Part shown: piece by piece, positions 1-5,442 of the stretch
How positions within the stretch are numbered: position 1 is the first letter of the stretch
Layout of the letters: every line of letters begins with the position of its first letter
Assembly: GCA_903832075.1 (NCBI GenBank)
Contig: CAILAF010000647.1
Location: 1 to 5,949, forward strand
DNA from: an uncultured Chitinophagaceae bacterium
GTDB lineage: Bacteria > Bacteroidota > Bacteroidia > Chitinophagales > Chitinophagaceae
Reading direction: 5' to 3'
DNA length: 5,949 nucleotides
Program-made: the position numbers and the translations under genes
The notes under the pieces: generated by a model
Told to the model about the DNA's origin: nothing
What the model saw: only the letters and a program-made list of their open reading frames with translations
Database searches by the model: none

Positions 1-69
1 AAATATTAAAAAGGTTTGAAATAGTAATAAAAAAGTTGGAAGAAATAATTTTTATAAAACGAAAAGTAA

Positions 70-831
70 ATGGGTAACGATAATAACTCCCCTTTAGGGG
101 TTGGGGGTATTCGGGCAATGATATTGGCTGCAGGATTGGGCACAAGACTGAAGCCCTTTACCGACAATCATCCTAAAGCATTGGCTATTGTTAACGGAAA
201 GAGTTTATTGCAGAGAAATATTGAATACTTACAACAATTTGGAATTAAAGAAGTGATTGTTAATGTGCATCACTTTGCAGATCAAATTATTAATGCCATT
301 GAAATAAATAAAGGTTGGGGAAGTACAATTTCAATTAGTGATGAAACAGATGCTGTATTAGAAACAGGCGGTGGTTTACAAAAAGCTGCTTGGTTTTTTA
401 ATGATGATTTTGTGTTGATGAATGTTGATATTTTAACTGATCTTGATTTAAGTGCGATGATCGATCAGCATAAAAAAAATAATGCATTGGCTACTTTAGC
501 GGTGACTGAAAGAGATACATCGCGTTATTTTTTATTCAATCAGCAACAGCAATTATGCGGCTGGAGAAATATTAAAACCGGTGAAGAAAAGCCAGCTCCC
601 CTCTCTTTTGGAGAGGGGTCGGGGGTGAGGCCAAAAGCATTTAGTGGTATTCATATAATCAATCCGAAAATATTTTCGTTGATCAAACAACAAGGAAAAT
701 TTTCAATGGTGGATGTTTATTTAAGTTTATGTGCTGACAATAAAATTCAATACTTCGATCATTCCCATACAAAATTTATGGATGTAGGAAAACCGGAAAG
801 TATTGTACAGGCAGAAAAAATGTTTAGGTAG
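70..831 (+). CDS. MurU-like sugar-1-phosphate nucleotidyltransferase
   Basis: This is a cytoplasmic nucleotidyltransferase that probably joins an NTP and a sugar 1-phosphate to give an NDP-sugar. The closest family I recognise is MurU (N-acetylmuramate-1-phosphate uridylyltransferase, cell-wall recycling), but substrate is not proven. The nucleotide-binding loop LAAGLGTRLKPFT is at residues 19-31 with K36 after it, LETGGG is at 98-102, the metal-binding Asp is D120 in NVD, FSGI is at 191-194 and DVG at 238-240. The fold appears complete. Two palindromic inserts are read in frame: residues 6-13 (SPLGVGG region) and 176-187 (APLSFGEGSGVR). Homologues usually begin M-K/R-A-M-I-L-A-A-G, so the first insert lies between the start and residue 15. 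The ATG at 70 has the A-rich leader typical of this phylum; the ATG at 118 (Met17) would also leave the fold intact. The MurNAc/GlcNAc kinase partner often found beside MurU is not visible here; it could lie upstream, outside the window. Confidence 0.85.
   Translation: MGNDNNSPLGVGGIRAMILAAGLGTRLKPFTDNHPKALAIVNGKSLLQRNIEYLQQFGIKEVIVNVHHFADQIINAIEINKGWGSTISISDETDAVLETGGGLQKAAWFFNDDFVLMNVDILTDLDLSAMIDQHKKNNALATLAVTERDTSRYFLFNQQQQLCGWRNIKTGEEKPAPLSFGEGSGVRPKAFSGIHIINPKIFSLIKQQGKFSMVDVYLSLCADNKIQYFDHSHTKFMDVGKPESIVQAEKMFR
87..108 (+). repeat. In-frame palindromic element near the gene start
   Basis: A short hairpin element with CCCC at 89-92, a TTTA loop and GGGG at 97-100 is followed by a G-rich tail (103-107). 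It is translated as roughly SPLGVGG and sits directly in front of the conserved RAMILAAG start of the nucleotidyltransferase. Its shape (CTCCCCT, then AGGGGT, then GGGGGT) matches the larger element at 595-630 in the same orientation. I recall similar G/C-rich palindromes scattered through Bacteroidota genomes, but copy number here needs a genome search. Confidence 0.7.
595..630 (+). repeat. In-frame palindromic element inside the nucleotidyltransferase
   Basis: A perfect 8-bp inverted repeat, CCCCTCTC (598-605) and GAGAGGGG (611-618) around a 5-nt loop, is followed by a G-rich tail ending at 630. It spans exactly 12 codons and adds APLSFGEGSGVR (residues 176-187) between the WRNIKTGEEK segment and the conserved AFSGIHI strand. 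That position would be a surface loop, so the enzyme could tolerate it. I recognise the peptide APLSFGEG-GVR as a recurrent in-frame insert in Bacteroidota proteins (recollection, not searched). Confidence 0.8.
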
Positions 832-1081
832 TAAGTTCTTTTGTCTTTGGCTTTTAAACTTTAGTTAGTGGCTGACAAAAAGAATCAACTACAGTTTTCC
901 AAAATATGGATTTCTCCACAGCTTCTTCGAGATTTCTTTTGGTCTGCTTCACCAAAAGCAAAAGAAACCCAAAAGATGCCTTGGAGAGGAGTAAAAGAAA
1001 ACGATAGATTACAATGGAAATCTAGCCTACTTCAAAAACCTCGTTACTGCCATTGTTGGTCGGGGACCAACAATGCTTTCG
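832..1081. repeat. Repeat-rich gap between convergent genes
   Basis: This 250-bp stretch has no convincing gene. It holds an imperfect inverted pair, TTCTTTTGTC (836-845) against GACAAAAAGAA (872-882); a perfect 8-bp pair, CTTTTGGT (936-943) and ACCAAAAG (951-958), with a 7-nt loop; and the 11-bp-arm palindrome at 1051-1075. A GTG-initiated frame of 74 codons runs through 868-1092, but it crosses all these palindromes, overlaps the end of the opposite-strand gene and has no recognisable domain. I judge it repeat-derived sequence rather than a protein gene. The segment around 925-1000 looks like a multi-copy intergenic element, which is inference. Confidence 0.55.
1051..1075. terminator. Perfect 11-bp inverted repeat, possible bidirectional terminator
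   Basis: CATTGTTGGTC (1051-1061) and GACCAACAATG (1065-1075) are exact reverse complements around a GGG loop. The hairpin sits just past the end of the minus-strand acyltransferase gene (stop at 1082-1084) and downstream of the plus-strand nucleotidyltransferase, where a shared terminator would be useful. Neither side carries a good run of T, so an intrinsic terminator is not certain. It may equally be a dispersed palindromic repeat. Confidence 0.4.
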
Positions 1082-1588
1082 TTATACTTTGATATATATT
1101 TTCTTCTTATCCAAAATATACACAATACTCCAATAAAATATAATCATCACAATCGCATACAGTAAAGAACCAACACGCAAATCGGCAGCAACATTTTTAC
1201 AAACATGTTCGTAAAACCAGCCAAATGGCGAAGTGTAAATAGGTTTGCCATTTGGATTAAAACCCTCAGTAATTCTGATCAATCCTAATAGTCTTGGTAA
1301 AAAACCACTCATTACAAAAATGAACAAAGGATTTTTTCCGAACACATCAAAGAACTTACTCCATGTACCTTTCACTTCTTTGAATTCGATTAAGTAAATA
1401 AGGATAGCAATGGTAATGGTTGCTAATCCTGTTGTATAAACAGTGTAACTGCTTGTCCATATTTTTTTGTTGATAGGAAATACCATATCCCAGCAATAGC
1501 CTGCGAAAATCAATACAACACCGGTGATAAAAAGATTGGATAACATTTCATAGGTTTTACCTTTTTGCTGAATGTATTGACCTACCAA
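1082..1588 (-). repeat. Direct repeat, copy A (3' part of HGSNAT-like genes)
   Basis: Bases 1082-1588 align to 5443-5949 with a constant offset of 4361 bp and no indels. The two are clearly homologous at DNA level, roughly 80-85% by eye over the first 150 bases. Similarity stops at the stop codon: left of 1082 and left of 5443 the sequences are unrelated. This marks one border of the duplicated block; the other lies outside the window. Copy B is 5443-5949. Confidence 0.85.
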
Positions 1589-2236
1589 AAAACCAAATAC
1601 CACCTGAACAATGGCGGTTATGGTACTCATTAATCCTTCCGGATCAAATGCAACACCTTCGCCTTTATATACATGTGCCAGTCCAAATAAATTAATATCG
1701 ATTTTCGTTCCGAAATATCCCGATAAACTATATGGATCATTGGCATCACCCAATAATATACAGATCAACCAATACGCTAATAAAATAATACAACTGATTA
1801 GAAAAGCACCTTTTGTTTTAAAAAAATAAACGATCAGCGAAGCGAATAAATAGCATAATGCAATTCTTTGTAACACACCCAGCATACGAATACCGGAAAG
1901 GCTGCCGCTGCTGTTTAACCATGTCCATGTTTTTATGACCAACTCATTCTTTGCATTATACATCACAAAGGGACTCCAGTTCAATAACAGGCCGATCACA
2001 AAAATGAGTATCGCTCTTTTGAATACTTTTTTTAAAGCATAAGCCGTTCCCAGTTTTTCAAATCGGGGCATCACAAAACTCATGGCGTTTCCAACGGCAA
2101 ATAAAAAGAAAGGAAATACCAGATCTGTTGGCGTGCATCCATGCCAGGTGGCATGTTCTAAAGGAGAAAAAATATGCCCCCAACTACCGGGATTATTTAC
2201 CATGATCATGAGAGCAACGGTGGCATCACATAACAT
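1082..2236 (-). CDS. HGSNAT-like transmembrane acyltransferase, N-terminally truncated
   Basis: A multi-pass membrane protein of the heparan-alpha-glucosaminide N-acetyltransferase family (HGSNAT_cat/DUF5009 type), which in animals moves acetyl groups from acetyl-CoA across a membrane to a terminal glucosamine. The bacterial substrate is unknown to me. Visible family features are LEHATWHGCTPTDLVFPFF at 26-44, where H28 matches the catalytic His of the human enzyme; GVLQRIALCY at 120-129; FDPEG at 197-201; PINKKIWTSSY at 254-264; and GKNPL at 300-304. Hydrophobic segments run throughout. Homologues begin with an S-L-D-V-F-R-G-A-T-V-A-L-M type start, but here the frame opens at MLCDATVALM after a TAA four codons upstream, so about ten conserved residues are missing. 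The gene may be a recently damaged copy. It follows the three-gene operon on the same strand after an 83-bp gap. A paralogue lies at 5443-5949. Confidence 0.85.
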   Translation of the reverse strand: MLCDATVALMIMVNNPGSWGHIFSPLEHATWHGCTPTDLVFPFFLFAVGNAMSFVMPRFEKLGTAYALKKVFKRAILIFVIGLLLNWSPFVMYNAKNELVIKTWTWLNSSGSLSGIRMLGVLQRIALCYLFASLIVYFFKTKGAFLISCIILLAYWLICILLGDANDPYSLSGYFGTKIDINLFGLAHVYKGEGVAFDPEGLMSTITAIVQVVFGFLVGQYIQQKGKTYEMLSNLFITGVVLIFAGYCWDMVFPINKKIWTSSYTVYTTGLATITIAILIYLIEFKEVKGTWSKFFDVFGKNPLFIFVMSGFLPRLLGLIRITEGFNPNGKPIYTSPFGWFYEHVCKNVAADLRVGSLLYAIVMIIFYWSIVYILDKKKIYIKV

Positions 2237-2265
2237 ATTTGAGAATTATAACTGTGGTTCATCAT
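2222..2265 (-). pseudogene. Probable decayed 5' end of the HGSNAT-like gene
   Basis: Immediately upstream of the annotated start, a different frame reads ATG (2260-2262) then NHSYNSQICYV before meeting the ATVALMI region out of frame. A typical homologue has 13 residues between its start Met and the Ala of ATVALM, with Ser at position 7. This frame has Ser at position 7 and comes to the same spacing if one base is missing. This suggests the original start was near 2262 and that SLDVFRG was destroyed by substitutions plus a net one-base loss. The reading rests on a family consensus from memory, not on an alignment. Confidence 0.4.
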
Positions 2266-2294
2266 ATTCTTAATGAAATAGTAATAAGAATATG
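2263..2294. repeat. 10-bp inverted repeat in the gap before the HGSNAT-like gene
   Basis: CATATTCTTA (2263-2272) and TAAGAATATG (2285-2294) are perfect reverse complements with a 12-nt loop. Read on the minus strand it begins 25 nt after the stop of the phosphatase-superfamily gene and ends just before the damaged start of the acyltransferase. It could be a weak transcription terminator for the three-gene operon, although no T-run follows, or a protein-binding site. Confidence 0.4.
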
Positions 2295-2319
2295 GTGATG
2301 TAAAATAGCAGGTAAATAT

Positions 2320-3702
2320 TTAGTGTAAGTAGGCATTAATTAGAAGGCCAATATCATCAACAGCTTCAACATTGTCAATATCTGATTTTTCAAATCCCCA
2401 ATAGGCAGAAAAAGTCTTCAAAGGATTTATTTTATCATCACCTCTGAAACCATGATCGCCGGTAATAATTATTCTGTATTTATTTTCCTTAGTAAGTTTT
2501 TTTAACAGTTCTGCAAGTTTGATATTGGAAAACTTCCAATATGAATAATAATTATCTGTTGTTATAGGACGAAATGGAAATTCTGGTGTAAATATGAAAG
2601 GAGGATGCGGCATAAAAAAATGTGCATATACAAAAGTATTTTTGGTTGCCTTTGAAACAGAATCAGACAGTTTTGAAAAGATAAATTTATTATGTAATTC
2701 AGAAGGGAAAATGCTATTATTCAAACCGTAAGGTTTAAAATTAGCACTTTTATAAAATACGTAACAAAATAATGATTTATATAAAAATAATTCTGCAAAA
2801 TTTTTGGGGAAATGATAAAGTCGGGTCTCAGGATAAAGTGGTGTTAAAGATTTATGATCATAGAAATCAAAAATTCCGAAATTAATAAAATTCACATTTT
2901 TCGATCTCAAACTATCACACAAACCGGGATTCATTAAATATTTCATTACCAAGTTAGTCGTTTCCAGTTTGCGGAAACTGCTGTCTTTTTTTGAAAGATT
3001 GAAATTCATAATTGAACTGAAGACTGAAGCAGTAGCTGCACAAGATGTATTAAAAGATTTTTTAACAGTCCATCCGGTTTTTGTGAGGCTGTCTGAAAAA
3101 TTATATATGCTCGAATCTTTATATAATTTGAATAACTCGTCGGGAGAACTATATTCATCTGTCAGGATGAATAGGAGTGGCTTTGCAGTTGTATTGTTGT
3201 TTATTAAGAATGAATTGCTTTGTTGTATTTCTGTTTTATTTTTTTGGGGAGATAATTTATTATAAGCGAATAATGAAAGATTTGACAAAAAAAGTACAAC
3301 ACAAAACATGTTTGTAAGTATATTATAAAAATGTCTTTTTTTGATTAAAATTATTTGAATCAAAATCAAAAAAATTAATAAATAAAGAATTGAGTCCCTT
3401 TGTCTGAAATTCATCAGCTTTGAACTTGACATGAAACTGTTGGTTGCCGAAGAAACAATCAGTTGTCCGTAAAAGAAGGTAACAATAACCGAGATGGTTA
3501 ATATCGACAGAATAACATTAAAAAGCCGGTTTGATTTTGTAATATGTCTGTAAATCAATTCAATGGATAAAAGAATAATCAAAAAAAAAGTTACAGCAGT
3601 AAATGTAGTATAGGATGACTGTGTCAGTAATTTAAGTGAGAAAGCAATATAGGGTAATAATACAATAGCAATGGACGACCGTTTAAAGAAATTATAATTC
3701 AT
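2320..3702 (-). CDS. Membrane-anchored alkaline-phosphatase/sulfatase-superfamily enzyme
   Basis: A 460-residue protein with about five N-terminal membrane helices (roughly 9-27, 33-51, 60-83, 104-121, 128-147) and a large soluble domain, expected to face the periplasm. The soluble part shows alkaline-phosphatase-superfamily metal motifs: LLFILTDEYSS (D182, E183), a candidate nucleophile in SFNTSCAATAS (T219 or S220), AHFFMPHPPF (H361, H366) and ITGDHGFRG (D416, H417). This organisation resembles lipid-headgroup phosphotransferases such as phosphoglycerol or phosphoethanolamine transferases. There is no C/S-x-P-x-R sulfatase signature, so a formylglycine sulfatase is unlikely. Substrate is unknown. 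Its ATG lies inside the end of the upstream methyltransferase gene (11-nt overlap), implying coupled translation. The DNA is markedly A+T-rich in the membrane-helix region (only 9 G/C of 60 at 3301-3360), which may reflect hydrophobic codons or foreign origin. Confidence 0.8.
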   Translation of the reverse strand: MNYNFFKRSSIAIVLLPYIAFSLKLLTQSSYTTFTAVTFFLIILLSIELIYRHITKSNRLFNVILSILTISVIVTFFYGQLIVSSATNSFMSSSKLMNFRQRDSILYLLIFLILIQIILIKKRHFYNILTNMFCVVLFLSNLSLFAYNKLSPQKNKTEIQQSNSFLINNNTTAKPLLFILTDEYSSPDELFKLYKDSSIYNFSDSLTKTGWTVKKSFNTSCAATASVFSSIMNFNLSKKDSSFRKLETTNLVMKYLMNPGLCDSLRSKNVNFINFGIFDFYDHKSLTPLYPETRLYHFPKNFAELFLYKSLFCYVFYKSANFKPYGLNNSIFPSELHNKFIFSKLSDSVSKATKNTFVYAHFFMPHPPFIFTPEFPFRPITTDNYYSYWKFSNIKLAELLKKLTKENKYRIIITGDHGFRGDDKINPLKTFSAYWGFEKSDIDNVEAVDDIGLLINAYLH

Positions 3703-5083
3703 TTATTAATTTTTTTCTGAATAGAAAAATCTTTCTCAAAGAATTAGAAAACCCATGGTTACCGATTAATGTAAATTTTTCACTGAATTCTTTTAAAAAA
3801 ATTTCTTCTCTGTAATTTTCGAAAACATCTTTTCTGTTAGCGAGCAATAATTGAACTTTTGGATCTTCTTTAGGAATAAATTCTATTATAACATATTGTT
3901 TGCTTAAAGTGGCAAATAACTCGGCAATATGTGCTAAATCGAAATACTTGGTGATGCATAAGTGATGAATTAATGCTAAACCCATCACCATCGTTGATTC
4001 GCCTCTTTGTACCAGCGGAGTATATTCTCTGTTTAATATGCCGAGGCCACCTGTACTTTCACTGATATCTGCAACTAGTGCTGTAATATTTGTGATTCCC
4101 TCATTTTGTATAGTGGATTCAATCTTGTCAACGCAGACCTCATCAAATTCAACTGCAACAACACGTTCAGCATTTTTTGCAGCCATAAAAGAAAATAAAC
4201 CGGTATTGGCGCCAAGGTCAAGCACCGTTTTGGGTTTCGTTTCATTCAACCATTCTGTTATTTTGCTTTCCTTATCCGCTAAATAGGCAGGGGATTCAAT
4301 ATCTTCTTCATAATAAGTTACCCAATGATGTTCATATGGATAAGCGGTTTCCCATGAACCAATACCAGATTCCATTAACTCTAGCATGTTCAATAATTTT
4401 GCAGTTGAAAAACCATGTTGTTCTGGTTTTTTATTCTGCGATTTTGATTGAGTTGCATGAAATCTTTTGTGTAAATGAATATGTATTAGACAAGTAAGGT
4501 TGAATTTTGATTTTAGGCTGAGTTGCTTGCTGATGAAATCAAGCGGTAATCCATGAATATGAGAACTTAATAATTTTGCCCAACGTGCACCATTATATTT
4601 CATCAATGCAAGTGGGCCTAAAAATTCCTCACAAAATTGACGGTAAGCAATCCAAACATCATTTTCTTTAAAGAATTGAAAAGAAGAGGTATCTAATAAA
4701 ACAGCTTTACCTTTTTGCAGAAAGAAATTATAAGGTGTTGCATCTTTTAAAATCATACCATGTTGCAAAGCAATACGATTGATAGTCAGAAAACTCAGGA
4801 TTGCTTTTTTCCATTGACTAAAAGACCACTCAAAAGGGTAACTCTGAAATGAAATTTGTTGCGGAAATATTTGTTTGTATATGTTAGTATCTATTGAATC
4901 TACTGCCACTTCTTCGTGTGCAATCATTAAACCCTGATCAATCAACTTTTGATATAAACCTGATTGCATTAAATGGTCATACTCAGCTTTATAGCTCAGC
5001 ATAAGATATCGGAAATATAAACCATCCTTTTTTATAACTAAGGCATCCGGGTCTCTAAAGGATAAATAATTAGGTTCTATCAT
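3692..5083 (-). CDS. Two-domain protein: kinase-like N-terminus and SAM-dependent methyltransferase
   Basis: A 463-residue soluble protein of a family I know as class I SAM-dependent methyltransferases related to the nodulation protein NoeA; target unknown. The N-terminal half (about 1-215) contains the family landmarks FRDPDALVIKKDG, YKAEYDHLMQSGLY and SYPFEWSFSQWKKA. It then has HGMILKDATPYNFFL (108-122) and VLLDTSSF (128-135), whose D114-x4-N119 and D131 spacing copies the catalytic loop and metal Asp of kinase-fold phosphotransferases. The methyltransferase half starts near 245, with the SAM-binding motif VLDLGANTGLFS (287-298), acidic E312 ending the next strand, ADIS (338-341) and GLALIHHLCI (368-377), then IIEFIPKEDP (399-408). 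Its start codon overlaps the stop of the 52-residue gene upstream (ATGA), and its end overlaps the next gene by 11 nt, so it is the middle gene of an operon. Confidence 0.85.
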   Translation of the reverse strand: MIEPNYLSFRDPDALVIKKDGLYFRYLMLSYKAEYDHLMQSGLYQKLIDQGLMIAHEEVAVDSIDTNIYKQIFPQQISFQSYPFEWSFSQWKKAILSFLTINRIALQHGMILKDATPYNFFLQKGKAVLLDTSSFQFFKENDVWIAYRQFCEEFLGPLALMKYNGARWAKLLSSHIHGLPLDFISKQLSLKSKFNLTCLIHIHLHKRFHATQSKSQNKKPEQHGFSTAKLLNMLELMESGIGSWETAYPYEHHWVTYYEEDIESPAYLADKESKITEWLNETKPKTVLDLGANTGLFSFMAAKNAERVVAVEFDEVCVDKIESTIQNEGITNITALVADISESTGGLGILNREYTPLVQRGESTMVMGLALIHHLCITKYFDLAHIAELFATLSKQYVIIEFIPKEDPKVQLLLANRKDVFENYREEIFLKEFSEKFTLIGNHGFSNSLRKIFLFRKKLINEL

Positions 5084-5238
5084 GCATCCGATTTTGAGTC
5101 ATCCTTTTTTTTGAATTTATACAGGATATACATTTTAATTTTTTTAAAGAAAAGTAAAATGGTAAAGAATCCAGATAGTAATGCTTGAAATAATAAACTT
5201 CCCGTTCCCGGATCAATGTAAAGTAATTGTGTAATCAT
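5080..5238 (-). CDS. Small membrane protein with YIDPGTGS motif (52 aa)
   Basis: A short gene starting MITQLLYIDPGTGSLLFQ. It has the YIDPGTGS motif at residues 7-14, one hydrophobic segment at about 15-31 (LLFQALLSGFFTILLFF), and a strongly basic tail (KKIK and KFKKK, residues 32-45) ending in DDSKSDA. The basic tail after the helix predicts an N-out, C-in orientation. I recognise Y-I-D-P-G-T-G-S followed by a single helix as a recurring small hypothetical family, often beside NoeA-like methyltransferase genes (recollection). Its TGA overlaps the ATG of the methyltransferase gene by 4 nt, direct support for it being translated. It is the first gene of the operon. Function is unknown; a membrane anchor or partner for the downstream enzymes is a reasonable guess. 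Confidence 0.85.
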   Translation of the reverse strand: MITQLLYIDPGTGSLLFQALLSGFFTILLFFKKIKMYILYKFKKKDDSKSDA

Positions 5239-5442
5239 AGTTTATGTAATAGACAGTAAAAATTCGAATGTACATATATTTTTAAAATGATTCTAAAATT
5301 TTTGTTTTTAACTATCCGAGTTATAACATTAATGCGGGCATAAGTTGATTGAATAGTATAAAACAAAAAAATTGCAAATTTGAAAACTTGGTTATATTGT
5401 TCTAATTCATAGATTGAATAGACTCTGCATAAGAAATAAGAA
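5239..5442. other. A+T-rich intergenic gap upstream of the operon
   Basis: This 204-bp gap separates the second HGSNAT-like gene from the operon, with both on the minus strand. It should contain the operon promoter, but I find no good match to the Bacteroidota pair TTTG plus TAnnTTTG. On the minus strand a TTTTTTTG (5365-5372) is followed about 20 nt later by only a weak TATGCCCG. No gene or strong hairpin is seen; frames crossing it are low-complexity. Confidence 0.5.

Larger units (their letters stand above)
2320..5238 (-). other. Three-gene overlapping operon
   Basis: The 52-residue membrane protein, the kinase-like/methyltransferase protein and the phosphatase-superfamily membrane enzyme are encoded in that order on the minus strand. 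Stop and start codons overlap by 4 nt (5080-5083) and 11 nt (3692-3702). Such overlaps imply one transcript and coupled translation, hence a shared pathway. The inferred theme is modification of an envelope glycan or lipid by phospho-transfer and methylation at the membrane. Transcription should start within 5239-5442. Confidence 0.8.

Noticed and set aside
15..53. Possible promoter for the first gene: TTTG at 15-18 and TAATTTTT at 46-53.
   Set aside because: The 27-nt spacing is too long for the usual Bacteroidota arrangement (about 19-23) and the second box is imperfect in very A+T-rich DNA.
868..1092. GTG-started 74-codon open frame on the plus strand.
   Set aside because: It runs through several inverted repeats, overlaps the end of the acyltransferase gene on the other strand, and shows no domain or convincing start context.
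1611..1829. Plus-strand open frame inside the acyltransferase gene (also a similar one at 2082-2273).
   Set aside because: Both are mirror frames of a clearly conserved membrane protein; the second extends into the gap without any recognisable feature.
2969..3265. 98-codon open frame on the plus strand.
   Set aside because: It is antisense to the phosphatase-superfamily coding region, which has recognisable motifs and an operon overlap; it has no domain of its own.
3985..4045. Possible third in-frame palindromic element in the methyltransferase (TPLVQRGES).
   Set aside because: Homologues as I recall them carry a similar N-R-E-R-x-S-L-x-x-R stretch just before the LALIHHL motif, so this looks native; the DNA also lacks good inverted arms.
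4038..4286. 82-codon plus-strand open frame.
   Set aside because: It is antisense to the conserved SAM-binding region of the methyltransferase.
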